Below, piece after piece: positions 34,624 to 43,516 of a stretch of 64,000 nucleotides of DNA; the stretch's first letter is position 1, and every line of letters starts with the position of its first letter. Source of the DNA: Faecalicatena contorta (lineage in GTDB: Bacteria > Bacillota > Clostridia > Lachnospirales > Lachnospiraceae). Where the stretch lies: positions 94,990 through 158,989 of the forward strand of contig NZ_CYZU01000005.1 of the NCBI RefSeq assembly GCF_001404335.1. Direction: 5' to 3'. A model generated the notes under the pieces. It had not been told where the DNA came from. It ran no database searches and saw nothing but the letters and a program-made list of their open reading frames with translations. The translations under genes were made by a program, and so were the position numbers.

Positions 34624-35574
34624 CTATTCCCCGCTGTTCTCTTCTTTTGAGTCACTATAGAATAGCGCGTTTACAAATTCATCCGCATCAAATTTCTGTA
34701 AATCATCTATGGTCTCGCCCACGCCGATATATTTAACGGGGATTCCCAGCTCCGCCTGGATTGCCACTGCAATTCCGCCTTTTGCAGTTCCGTCCATCTT
34801 CGTGAGTATGACTCCTGTAATATCGGATACTTCGTTGAATTCTTTTGCCTGCGACAGTGCGTTCTGCCCTGTGGTGGCATCCAGAACAACCAGCGTTTCT
34901 TTATGTGCCTCCGGATATTCTCTGTCGATCACCCGGTTGATCTTTTTCAGTTCCTCCATCAGGTTTTTCTTGTTGTGGAGGCGTCCCGCCGTATCACACA
35001 GCAGGATATCGGCCTTTCTTGCCCTTGCTGCCGCCACTGCGTCAAAGACTATGGAGGCGGGATCCGCGCCCTCCTGACCGCCTATCATCTCTACCTGCGC
35101 CCGGTTCGCCCACTCTTTCAGCTGCTCTCCCGCTGCCGCACGAAATGTATCCGCAGCCGCCAGTATTACTTTCTTGTGCTGCTCACGGAACTTGCCGGCC
35201 AGCTTTCCAATTGTAGTTGTCTTGCCGACCCCATTGACCCCAATCACGAATACGACCGAAGTGCGGTTCTCGAATTCGTACGCAGTCTCCCCCACATTCA
35301 TCTGCTCCTTGATACTTTCAATGAGCAGCTCCCTGCATTCGATTGGTTCTTTGATATGCTTTTCCTTCACTTTTGCTTTCAGGTCTTCCATGATCTCCAT
35401 GGTCGTGTGGACACCCAGATCTCCCATGATCAGTGTCTCTTCCAGCTCTTCGTAAAAATCATCATCTATTTTTGAAAAGCCATGGAAAATGCTGTCCATG
35501 CCGGAGACGATATTATCTCTTGTTTTGGTCAGGCCGGATACCAGCCGTTTAAAAAAACCCTGCTTTTCCTCCAT
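34624..35574 (-). CDS. ftsY: Signal recognition particle receptor FtsY
   Basis: A 316-residue GTPase with an NG domain: N-domain helices, then GVNGVGKTTTIGKLAG (G1, about residues 113-128), DTFRAAAGEQL, DTAGRLHNKKNLM, TKMDGTAKGG, and a closing GVGETIDDL. It lacks the long acidic A domain of E. coli FtsY, as usual for Firmicutes. It receives ribosome-nascent chains from SRP at the membrane. The gene follows smc in the conserved rnc-smc-ftsY order. Confidence 0.97.
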   Translation of the reverse strand: MEEKQGFFKRLVSGLTKTRDNIVSGMDSIFHGFSKIDDDFYEELEETLIMGDLGVHTTMEIMEDLKAKVKEKHIKEPIECRELLIESIKEQMNVGETAYEFENRTSVVFVIGVNGVGKTTTIGKLAGKFREQHKKVILAAADTFRAAAGEQLKEWANRAQVEMIGGQEGADPASIVFDAVAAARARKADILLCDTAGRLHNKKNLMEELKKINRVIDREYPEAHKETLVVLDATTGQNALSQAKEFNEVSDITGVILTKMDGTAKGGIAVAIQAELGIPVKYIGVGETIDDLQKFDADEFVNALFYSDSKEENSGE

Positions 35575-35628
35575 TTTCTTCTCCCTCGCTATCTTTTTTT
35601 AACAGTTCAGATAAGTCGGAACTGCTGT

Positions 35629-38600
35629 CTATTTTTCCAGTTCATCCTCCAGAAGATCCACGGATACCAGCGTGGACACCCCCTTCTCCTGCATGGTGAT
35701 CCCGTACAGCCTGTCCGCAGAAGTCATGGTTCCTCTTCTGTGGGTAATGACAATGAACTGCGTGTTCCTGGTCAATTTGTGCAGATACTGTGCAAAACGC
35801 ACTACGTTGTTGTCATCCAGGGCCGCCTCAATCTCATCCAGAAGGCAGAACGGAGAGGGCTTCAGGTTTTGTATCGCAAACAGCAGAGAAATTGCTGTGA
35901 GCGCCTTCTCCCCGCCGGAGAGCTGCATCATATTCTGAAGCTTTTTGCCCGGCGGCTGTGCAATGATCCGGATCCCTGCTTCCAGGATATCCTCGTCCTC
36001 CATCAGTTCCAGCGTTCCTTTTCCGCCTCCGAAAAGCTGTTTGAATACAATGTCAAACTCCTTGGAAATCAGCGCGAACTGTTCTTCAAACTGCTTTCTC
36101 ATGGCAGCATCCAGCTCATCTATGATTTTCATCAGCGTCGCTTCCGCCTCCACCAGGTCATCGTGCTGCCCCTTGAGGAACTCGTAGCGCTCCGATACAC
36201 TTTTATAGTCGTCGATTGCATTGACATTTACGGAACCCAGTTTCTTAATCTCGCCTTTCAGCACCTGGATCTGGCGCTTCATATAGGAGAGATCCGTCAG
36301 ATTTTCATTGCGCAGCTCCATCGCATGGTTGTAGGTCAGTTCATACTCATCCCACATATAGTTGATCTGCTTCTCAGAGGCCTCCTCATAGGATTCCCTG
36401 CGGCTGCTCAGCCGGAAGCACTCCTTATCCAGTTCGGACATGTGTTTGGAGAGTTCCTCCCGCTTTCCGAGAAATGCCTTATGCTTCTGGTTCAGCTCCT
36501 CCCGCTTGGCGACCTGGCTCTTGATCTCTGTGTTTATCTCCTCAAACAGCTCTTTTGAATTTTCAATGGTCTCTCTAAGGTCCTGAATCTTGTCCTCTTT
36601 TTCCTGAATTTCTTCGGAAGCATTGCCTTTATTGATGTCCAGTTCCTTTAATTCTGTCTCGAACTTTTCCGTCTCTTCCTGAATTCGCGTTATGTTTTCC
36701 AGAATAAACGCATTCTGCTGTTCCAGGCTCGCATATGCCAGGTGCACTTCTTCCGAATGTCTCAGCTGGACGGTCTCCTTTTCCTTGTCGGATTCCAGGC
36801 TTTCCTGCAGCTCGCCGATCCGGTTGTTCAGTTCCTTCTCCAGGGCTTCTGACGTCTCTAGTTCCATCTGAATGGAGTCCTCATTATCCAGGATCTCCTG
36901 CAGCCTTAGTTCTAAGCCCTCCTGCTCCCTGAGATACCCTTCACAGCGTAATTTCGCTTCACGCTGCCGGTTCTGAACCTGCTCCACATTCATCTTCGCA
37001 GTGTTCTCTTTGACGGATGCTCTTCTGAGCTTCTGCTGGATCTCATCAATAGCGCTGTAGCATGCGGTACGTTTTGCCTTGATCTCGTTTACCGACTGCT
37101 CACAGTCATCCATCTCTTTTTTCAGCATCCTGACCGTTTTTTCGAATTCTTCTATCTCCCGCCTTCTGCTCAACAGGTTGCTGGAATTCTTGAAAGCGCC
37201 CCCGGTCATGGATCCTCCGGGATTCATGAGTTCCCCTTCCAGAGTGACAAGCCGGAGCGACTGTTTGTATTTTCTGGCCAGGCGGATTCCATTATCTATG
37301 TTATCCACTACAATGGTTCTGCCAAGCAGCTGTTCAGCCAGCCCCATAAATCGGTCTTCAACCTGCACCAGCGTGCTGGCAAGGCCGATCACACCGGGCT
37401 CCTTCAGTGCTTCCTGCTGGCGGATCCCGCCGCCTCCATGCATGCTTGTCAGAGGCAGGAACGTGGCACGCCCGAACTTGTTCTGCTTAAGATAGGCGAT
37501 CATCCGCTTGGCGGTCTCCTCATTGTCGGTGACAATGTTCTGGATATTGCCTCCCAGAGCCGTCTCCACGGCGATCTCATATTCTTTTTCTACTTTAATA
37601 ATATCCGCAACAACACCGATCAGTCCCTTTTCCCTGTCCTTATTGCTCATGACCCTGCGGATGCTGTTGCCGTATCCGTCATAACGCTCGGTTATGTTCT
37701 TTAAGGATTCCAGCCGGGAAGACTCTCTGTGGTAAGCGGTCTGCCCAATACGCAGCTGCTCCTGCTTCCCGGACAGTTCCTGCTGGAGCTTATCGATCTC
37801 CTGCTCATTCGTGCTGATCTGTTCCGTATAAGCATGGATTCTCCCGGAAATCTGCTGCAGCTCTTCTTCGTAAGCGGCGAGTACTTCATTCTGTTTCTCC
37901 GCCTCTGACGATACCTCCAGGATCAGCCTGCCCAGTTCAGATTTTCTCGTTGTAATCTGCTCCTGTGTCGTTGCATAATGCTGGATTTTAGCCTTTGTGG
38001 AAGCCCTGTTATTCAAAAGCTCTATGATCTCAGCCTTACTATGTTCTATCTGCGCCGTACCCGAGGCAATCCGGCTCTGCACATCCACCAGCGCTTCCTT
38101 TGCCTGTGCATCGCTCTTTGCAACTTCCGCGAGCCTGGCCCTTACGGAGGTCTGCTCCCTGGCAAGTTCCGCCCGCTGGGCCTGTCTGGTCTCTATCTCC
38201 ACGCGGATCGTATTGAGACGGTTATCATAGTGCTCGTCATTCATCCGAACCGTATTGATCTGTTCTTTCAGGACATTGATCTGTCCCTCCAGCTGCTGCT
38301 TGAGAAGGGTCGTCTCATTGAGCTGGCTCTTTGCCTTTTCAATGGAGAAGTCGATGCTGTCCACTTCCTCCTCAATGGCCTCGTACTCCGTCTTCATCTC
38401 TTCATACCGGACGTTTGCTTCTTCAAGCTCGTCCGAAGCGATTTGATACTTACTGTCCAGATCACGAATCTGTTCTTTGATCCGCTCCGTCTCCAGCAGA
38501 AACATGTTAATATCGTAAGTCTTGAGTTCTTCCTTTTTCTTAAGATACTCCCTCGCTACCTCGGACTGCCGTTTTAATGGCCCGATCTGTTTTTCAAGCT

Positions 38601-39189
38601 CTGAGAGAATATCATTGACACGGGTCAGGTTCTGTCTTTCCTCATCCAGTTTTCTGACCGACAGGTTCTTGCGCCGCTTGAACTTAACAATCCCCGCAGC
38701 CTCGTCGAACAGCTCTCTTCTCTCCTCCGGCTTTCCGCTCAGAATCTTATCGATCTGCCCCTGTCCGATAATCGAATATCCCTCTTTCCCGATGCCGGTG
38801 TCATAAAACATCTCATTGATGTCCTTCAGACGGCATCCTGCGCCATTTATCAGATATTCGCTCTCACCGGACCTGTACAGCTTTCTCGTAACCGTAACCT
38901 CCTCGTAGTCTACCGGGAGCTGATGATCCGAATTGTCCAGCGTAATGGCTACCGATGCATAGCTCAGCGGCTTTCGGTTCTCTGTGCCGGAAAAGATGAC
39001 ATCCTGCATGCTCCCGCCCCGAAGCTGCTTTACCCGCTGTTCACCGAGAACCCAGCGTACCGCATCGGCAACGTTGCTCTTGCCGCTGCCGTTCGGGCCG
39101 ACGATGCCGGTTATTCCGTTGTGGAAGTCGAATTTGATTTTGTTGGCAAAAGACTTAAAGCCCTGTACCTCAATGCTTTTTAAATACAT
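35629..39189 (-). CDS. smc: Chromosome segregation protein SMC
   Basis: A 1186-residue condensin ATPase. Walker A is GIVGPNGSGKSN (about residues 29-40). A first coiled coil spans about 170-500, the hinge about 510-670 (GVVADIIKV, LVTLEGELMNPGGSMTGG), and a second coiled coil about 680-1030. The C-terminal signature is LSGGEKALTAISLLFA with Walker B FCLLDEIEAALDD. It loads with ScpAB near the origin and organises the chromosome. Full length, no frameshift seen. The ATG is 12 nt after the rnc stop. Confidence 0.98.
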   Translation of the reverse strand: MYLKSIEVQGFKSFANKIKFDFHNGITGIVGPNGSGKSNVADAVRWVLGEQRVKQLRGGSMQDVIFSGTENRKPLSYASVAITLDNSDHQLPVDYEEVTVTRKLYRSGESEYLINGAGCRLKDINEMFYDTGIGKEGYSIIGQGQIDKILSGKPEERRELFDEAAGIVKFKRRKNLSVRKLDEERQNLTRVNDILSELEKQIGPLKRQSEVAREYLKKKEELKTYDINMFLLETERIKEQIRDLDSKYQIASDELEEANVRYEEMKTEYEAIEEEVDSIDFSIEKAKSQLNETTLLKQQLEGQINVLKEQINTVRMNDEHYDNRLNTIRVEIETRQAQRAELAREQTSVRARLAEVAKSDAQAKEALVDVQSRIASGTAQIEHSKAEIIELLNNRASTKAKIQHYATTQEQITTRKSELGRLILEVSSEAEKQNEVLAAYEEELQQISGRIHAYTEQISTNEQEIDKLQQELSGKQEQLRIGQTAYHRESSRLESLKNITERYDGYGNSIRRVMSNKDREKGLIGVVADIIKVEKEYEIAVETALGGNIQNIVTDNEETAKRMIAYLKQNKFGRATFLPLTSMHGGGGIRQQEALKEPGVIGLASTLVQVEDRFMGLAEQLLGRTIVVDNIDNGIRLARKYKQSLRLVTLEGELMNPGGSMTGGAFKNSSNLLSRRREIEEFEKTVRMLKKEMDDCEQSVNEIKAKRTACYSAIDEIQQKLRRASVKENTAKMNVEQVQNRQREAKLRCEGYLREQEGLELRLQEILDNEDSIQMELETSEALEKELNNRIGELQESLESDKEKETVQLRHSEEVHLAYASLEQQNAFILENITRIQEETEKFETELKELDINKGNASEEIQEKEDKIQDLRETIENSKELFEEINTEIKSQVAKREELNQKHKAFLGKREELSKHMSELDKECFRLSSRRESYEEASEKQINYMWDEYELTYNHAMELRNENLTDLSYMKRQIQVLKGEIKKLGSVNVNAIDDYKSVSERYEFLKGQHDDLVEAEATLMKIIDELDAAMRKQFEEQFALISKEFDIVFKQLFGGGKGTLELMEDEDILEAGIRIIAQPPGKKLQNMMQLSGGEKALTAISLLFAIQNLKPSPFCLLDEIEAALDDNNVVRFAQYLHKLTRNTQFIVITHRRGTMTSADRLYGITMQEKGVSTLVSVDLLEDELEK

Positions 39190-39201
39190 ATAACACCTGC
39201 T

Positions 39202-39891
39202 CTATTTTTCTTTTCTCAATGCTAGTATTGCTTTATATGCAGCTTCCTGTTCCGCGGCCTTTTTGGTTCTTCCCTTTCCTATGCCGTAGCCATTTTCCTC
39301 AATCATGACCTCCACGAAAAAAGCCTTATTGTGATCAGGCCCTTCTTCCTTGATCAGGCGGTACGAAATACTCCCCGCCATTCTTGCCTGCACAATCTCC
39401 TGCAAAATAGTCTTGCTATCGAAAAAGAGCTTTTTATCTTCTAAATCCGTCAGTATAAACCGATGAATAAACTCTTTTGCATTAGTAAAACCACCGTCCA
39501 GGTAAATCGCCCCGATCAGGGCTTCCAGTGCGTCCGATGTGATGGAATCCCGGTGCCTTCCGCCGGTTGCCTCTTCTCCCTTGCCAAGCAGCAGATAGGA
39601 GCCCAGGTCTATATCCCTTGCACAGAAAGCCAGGGACGGCTCACATACCATGCTGGCCCTTGTCTTTGTCAGTTCCCCCTCCGACACCTTCGGAGATTCC
39701 AGGAACAGATATTCGCTGGAAACCAGTTCAAGCACCGCATCTCCAAGGAACTCCAGGCGTTCATTGCAGTGGTACTTCTCAAGATGCTTCTCGTTCGTAT
39801 AGGAACTGTGCATCATGGCCCGGCGCAGCAGAGAAAAATCCCGGAACTTATAACCGATCTTACTCTCCAGTTCTTTTAAACTATCTTTCAT
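39202..39891 (-). CDS. rnc: Ribonuclease III
   Basis: A 229-residue double-strand RNA endonuclease. The catalytic signature NERLEFLGDAVLEL lies at about residues 43-56, with the second acidic cluster in SDALEALIGAIYLDGG. The C-terminal dsRNA-binding domain (about 155-229) ends GKGRTKKAAEQEAAYKAI. The enzyme matures rRNA and cuts structured RNAs, so long palindromic transcripts such as those in this window would be natural substrates (inference). I start it at ATG 39891; the frame opens at GTG 39900. Confidence 0.96.
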   Translation of the reverse strand: MKDSLKELESKIGYKFRDFSLLRRAMMHSSYTNEKHLEKYHCNERLEFLGDAVLELVSSEYLFLESPKVSEGELTKTRASMVCEPSLAFCARDIDLGSYLLLGKGEEATGGRHRDSITSDALEALIGAIYLDGGFTNAKEFIHRFILTDLEDKKLFFDSKTILQEIVQARMAGSISYRLIKEEGPDHNKAFFVEVMIEENGYGIGKGRTKKAAEQEAAYKAILALRKEK

Positions 39892-39950
39892 ATTTTTCAC
39901 CTTTCAGTTAAAATGAAAAAGCCCATAGGGGCTTTTTCATCTGTTACCAC

Positions 39951-40181
39951 TTATTCTACAGCCTTTCTAATCTGCTCAACAGCATCTCCCACTGTTGTAA
40001 TCTTCTCTGCCTCATCGTTGTCAATCTCAATGTCGAATTCTTCCTCAATACCCATGATTATCTGGAAAATGTCCAATGAATCTGCCCCTAAATCATCTAC
40101 AAATGTTGTTTCCATCGTAATATCCTCAGTAGAAACATTTAATACGTCTGCAATAATTTCCTGTAATTTTTCAAATTCCAT
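39951..40181 (-). CDS. acpP: Acyl carrier protein
   Basis: A 76-residue acidic protein with the phosphopantetheine site [21 protein letters not shown]; the serine is residue 37 in the DSL motif. It carries growing acyl chains in fatty acid synthesis and supplies acyl groups to PlsX, whose gene is next to it (25 nt upstream). The length is normal. A short poly-T region follows at about 39915. Confidence 0.96.
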   Translation of the reverse strand: MEFEKLQEIIADVLNVSTEDITMETTFVDDLGADSLDIFQIIMGIEEEFDIEIDNDEAEKITTVGDAVEQIRKAVE

Positions 40182-40206
40182 AGTCCTCTTCCCTTTCTTC
40201 GTTACA

Positions 40207-41232
40207 TTAATTTGTCGTTTTTTCTTCCTGCGCCTGGATGGCAGCCTTTATCTTCTCATTGATCTGCTGCTCCTTAAATGTGACGCATTGAATAATTGAA
40301 TTACATACTTCTTTTGAAGTAGAGCTTCCATGTGTCTTGACAACTAGTCCGTTTAATCCCAGCAGCGGCGCTCCGCCGTATTCGCTGGCATCAAAGTCTT
40401 TCAGTGTGGATTTGAGCGCCGGTTTGACCAGAAGCGCGCCTATCTTTGTCCGCAGTGAGGTCATCATACTTCCCTTAATCTTGCTGATCAGAGTTCCGCC
40501 TACGCCTTCAAAGAGCTTCAGGATCACGTTGCCCACAAATGCCTCGCAGACGACTACATCCACAGCTCCCGCCGGTATATCCCTTGCCTCTACGCTCCCC
40601 ACAAAATTAATATCCCTGCATTCCTTGAGCAGCGGAAAGGTCTCTTTCACAAGAGCATTCCCTTTTTCTTCCTCTGCCCCGATATTCACAATGCCGACGG
40701 TGGGGTTCTTCTTTCCGATAATATTCTCCATATAGATGGATCCCATCTTAGCAAACTGGACAAGATGCGACGGCCTTGCATCCACATTGGCCCCGCAGTC
40801 TATCAGCAGTGATACGCCCTTTGCAGTCGGGATCAGCGGAGCCAAAGGGGGTCTCTCCACGCCCTTTATGCGACCTACAATCACCTGGCCTCCGACCAGT
40901 ACCGCACCAGAACTTCCCGCAGATACAAATGCATCTGCCTCGCCCTTTTTCACCAGATTCATGGCTACTACAATGGAAGAGTCTTTCTTCCTGCGAATCG
41001 CCATAACCGGTGGTTCTGCAGTCTCAATAACCTCTGTTGCATTCACAATCTCAATCTGATCTGTCGGGTAAGTATATTCTGATAACGTCTTCCTAAGCAG
41101 TACCTCCTGTCCCGTAAGCAGAACCTTAATATCTTTCCTCTGCCGGACAGCCTCTACCGCGCCCTTAATCATCTCGCCGGGGGCATTGTCCCCGCCCATG
41201 GCATCTAACGCGATTCTTGTAATATCAGACAT
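40207..41232 (-). CDS. plsX: Acyl-ACP:phosphate acyltransferase PlsX
   Basis: A 341-residue enzyme that makes acyl-phosphate from acyl-ACP and phosphate. [20 protein letters not shown] at the N-terminus is the family signature, [10 protein letters not shown] and [13 protein letters not shown] follow, and [13 protein letters not shown] lies near the C-terminus. ATG 41232 has TAGGAGG upstream; the frame runs back to 41292 without family sequence. It works with PlsY (27534-28178). In many bacteria plsX follows rpmF; here about 16 kb of accessory DNA separates them. Confidence 0.96.
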   Translation of the reverse strand: MSDITRIALDAMGGDNAPGEMIKGAVEAVRQRKDIKVLLTGQEVLLRKTLSEYTYPTDQIEIVNATEVIETAEPPVMAIRRKKDSSIVVAMNLVKKGEADAFVSAGSSGAVLVGGQVIVGRIKGVERPPLAPLIPTAKGVSLLIDCGANVDARPSHLVQFAKMGSIYMENIIGKKNPTVGIVNIGAEEEKGNALVKETFPLLKECRDINFVGSVEARDIPAGAVDVVVCEAFVGNVILKLFEGVGGTLISKIKGSMMTSLRTKIGALLVKPALKSTLKDFDASEYGGAPLLGLNGLVVKTHGSSTSKEVCNSIIQCVTFKEQQINEKIKAAIQAQEEKTTN

Positions 41233-41404
41233 TTTCTTTCCTCCTAACGCTACTGCATTAATTCTACTAGACATCAATCTAAAAATCAACAAGAAATTGG
41301 AAATAGTTGTGAGGGGATTCGCTGCTTTTGTGGTCGGAGGGGGACGCTCCCAATGGTCGGCGTACCAGACCCGGATGGGTGCAGTGGATGGGGGTTGGCT
41401 GAAA

Positions 41405-41920
41405 TTATTTTAAGCCACACCTTGCATATAGCTCCTTTATGCAAGGAGATTTGTATGCTATATATTGGTCCATATCATACGGGAATAATTGGGCGGCTTT
41501 TTCTTTGATCTTGCCATACTTTTTTGCTGCATCCGGATTCCGTCTGAGAAAATCTCTAAATGTGATATGACGGTATAATTCTTCGGATGTTTGCGGACAC
41601 ACATATAAATGGTGGGTTTGCAGATGTGGTTTATCCCAATATCGAAAAGCTTCTCTGTCTTTTATTCCAAGATCGCCTTCATGGATATAGCCGATTGTTT
41701 CTAATCTGCTGACAACAACATGAAAAACCGAATAATCCTTGATCATCACATCAATATCAATACAGGGGTTAGCAGAAAGCCCTTCCACTGAAGTGCTGCC
41801 AACATGTTCAATGCCAATAATCAAACCGCCAACAGCATCTACAATTTCCTTCCTGATATTTTCAAAATCCGTTTTCCACTTAGCATCATAAGGCAAAACA
41901 ATAACTCGTGTCATCTCCAT
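41405..41920 (-). CDS. GrpB-family nucleotidyltransferase-like protein
   Basis: A 171-residue protein of the GrpB/UPF0157 family. VIVLPYDAKWKTDFENI at the N-terminus and IIGIEHVGSTSVEGLSANPCIDIDVMI (only the HVGSTSV and IDIDVMI parts are diagnostic) resemble a nucleotidyltransferase core. FRDFLRRNPDAAKKY and the C-terminal YKSPCIKEL complete the family pattern. The function is not established. ATG 41920 follows GGGAG. It is the first gene of the accessory region downstream of rpmF, and palindrome F lies just upstream. Confidence 0.88.
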   Translation of the reverse strand: MEMTRVIVLPYDAKWKTDFENIRKEIVDAVGGLIIGIEHVGSTSVEGLSANPCIDIDVMIKDYSVFHVVVSRLETIGYIHEGDLGIKDREAFRYWDKPHLQTHHLYVCPQTSEELYRHITFRDFLRRNPDAAKKYGKIKEKAAQLFPYDMDQYIAYKSPCIKELYARCGLK

Positions 41921-42050
41921 ACTCAATCTCCCTTCCAACTTCATTCACAGCCAAACTCCTCCTAATCCCCCCATAAAGTCATCCCCATACGCCGCCACGG
42001 TCCAAGCTCCCCCGGAGCGCACCCCCTTACCTGCCGCTTGGAAGCACCAA

Positions 42051-42331
42051 CTTACCGACAGCCGTGACGTGCTGAGAAAAGCCCCTGTCCTGTTGGAAAT
42101 GCTTCCAGCGAGCCTAGCAGCAGTTAGTGGAAATCCGCAGAATCAGCCGGAGAAAAGCTGCTCACCAAAGCAGCTTTTCAGAACACCTGAGCCGCTTAAT
42201 CATCAGATTAAGCGGTGAATGTGTTCGGTTCCGGCTGATTCTGCGGATTTCCACTTACTGCTGCTTGACGCAGCGGCCTGTATTTCCAACAGGACAGGGG
42301 CTTTTCTCAGCACGTCACGGCTGCCGGTAAG
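42051..42331 (+). repeat. Long palindromic element F with two-hairpin apex
   Basis: Outer arms 42051-42100 and 42282-42331 pair over 49 of 50. Inner arms 42126-42150 and 42231-42255 pair perfectly (25 bp), with AGCAGCAG/CTGCTGCT next to them. The 80-nt centre has hairpin 1 (42152-42162 with 42169-42179, loop CACCAA). Hairpin 2 has basal GAACAC/GTGTTC at 42181-42186 and 42221-42226, internal loop CTGAG/TGAAT, and upper stem 42192-42201 with 42206-42215, capped by ATCA. It lies between the GrpB gene and lacI-type gene, both minus strand. Confidence 0.9.
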
Positions 42332-42344
42332 CGTCCCCCCCATC

Positions 42345-43388
42345 CTATCCCTCCCGCTTCCACGATATATTTTGTCTGATATGGATGGAGAGCTCTGTTA
42401 AATATTGTTCCGACGGTTCTATCCCCAGCCCGATATAATCATACAAAATCTGCAGCGGCAGTGCACCCTGTTTTTCCGGCTGCTGCCCAATGGTTGCGGC
42501 TATGACCCCTCTGTCCATAAAGGGTTTCTGCTTATTGATTACGTCGTTGGTGATCATCTTGATTCTTCTTTCTTTATCCAGCTTTTCGACTTCTTCACAT
42601 ATGCTGTAGTCACCCGGGTTGATGATATACAGCGCATCTAAATCTGCATTTTTTTTCACGACCTCAAGTACATTTGAATATTCTCCCTTTTGAAAGACAA
42701 TATTCGAATCCCTGTTTACAATCTCGATCTGCGGGTATCCTTCATCCAGCTCCTCTATGAACCCATCCAGCCTCTGGAGAAAGGAAGGCGACTGTTCGTC
42801 AAAACTGGTTGCCAGGGCGATCTTCCCCTTTTCACGGGTCACAAGCGCGACCAGACCGGCCGCAACTTTTCCGGAATCATGGTAATTGCATCCAACGTAA
42901 GAGAGCCTCCTGGCATCTTCCATATCCAGATTAAAAAAGACCATTGGGATATTTTTCTTATTCATCTTTTGAACAAATTGCCTGATGGAGTCCATATTAA
43001 GAGGCACTAATGCGATTCCATCCAGTTCATCGTCCTCTGCTTCCTGAAGAAGGGGCGCAATAAACTGATCCGACAATTCTTTGATCAGATAAAAATGGAC
43101 GGTGACACCAAAGGTCTTCAGCTCCTCTGCCTTTTTCCTTGCCGCCCGGTAAACATCCGCAAAAAACAAATCCACCGGAGTATCACATACTACGAATCCA
43201 AGTCTGATTTTTTTCTTTCTGGCCGCCAGCATCTGCCCGGCCATATTGGGCTCATATCCTAACTTGTCTGCTATTTCCTTGACCTTGTGATAGGTCTCTG
43301 CATTTACTCCCGGCCGGTTATTTAATACCCGGTCCACGGTTCCCCTGGATACTCCTGCTATTTCTGCAATCTTTTTAATCGTTACCAT
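42345..43388 (-). CDS. LacI-family transcriptional regulator
   Basis: A 347-residue repressor-type protein. The helix-turn-helix and hinge are VTIKKIAEIAGVSRGTVDRVLNNR (residues 2-25; only the KIAEIAGVSRGTVDRV core is diagnostic). The rest is a periplasmic-binding-protein-like sugar domain of the Peripla_BP_4 type. It is the last gene of the sugar cluster and probably controls it. Two inverted copies of GTGTACTGACACATT flank its own promoter region, which suggests autoregulation by looping. The ligand is unknown, likely a pentose or small glycoside. Confidence 0.92.
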   Translation of the reverse strand: MVTIKKIAEIAGVSRGTVDRVLNNRPGVNAETYHKVKEIADKLGYEPNMAGQMLAARKKKIRLGFVVCDTPVDLFFADVYRAARKKAEELKTFGVTVHFYLIKELSDQFIAPLLQEAEDDELDGIALVPLNMDSIRQFVQKMNKKNIPMVFFNLDMEDARRLSYVGCNYHDSGKVAAGLVALVTREKGKIALATSFDEQSPSFLQRLDGFIEELDEGYPQIEIVNRDSNIVFQKGEYSNVLEVVKKNADLDALYIINPGDYSICEEVEKLDKERRIKMITNDVINKQKPFMDRGVIAATIGQQPEKQGALPLQILYDYIGLGIEPSEQYLTELSIHIRQNISWKREG

Positions 43389-43409
43389 AGTTCATTCCTC
43401 TTCCGGCCA

Positions 43410-43467
43410 GTGTACTGACACATTTATATTCTACGATATTAGGCTAACTCTCAATGTGTCAGTACAC
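43410..43467. promoter_or_regulatory. Paired operator-like inverted repeat upstream of the lacI-type gene
   Basis: 43410-43424 and 43453-43467 are exact 15-nt reverse complements, 28 nt apart. On the minus strand a -35-like TTGAGA and an AATATA-rich -10 lie between them. The arrangement fits two LacI-type half or full operators around a promoter, but the hairpin could also end the upstream transcript. Confidence 0.6.
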
Positions 43468-43516
43468 AGTTCATTTTCTTCAAAATGAATTATACCACGC
43501 ATTCTGCCAATCTTGT

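Noticed and set aside
35482-36558. A 358-codon open frame on the plus strand opposite smc and ftsY
   Set aside because: It is antisense to SMC coding sequence with low-complexity composition and no ribosome site.
42051-42331. Integron attC-like site
   Set aside because: The size (281 bp), central two-hairpin fold and absence of an integron integrase or cassette array argue against it.
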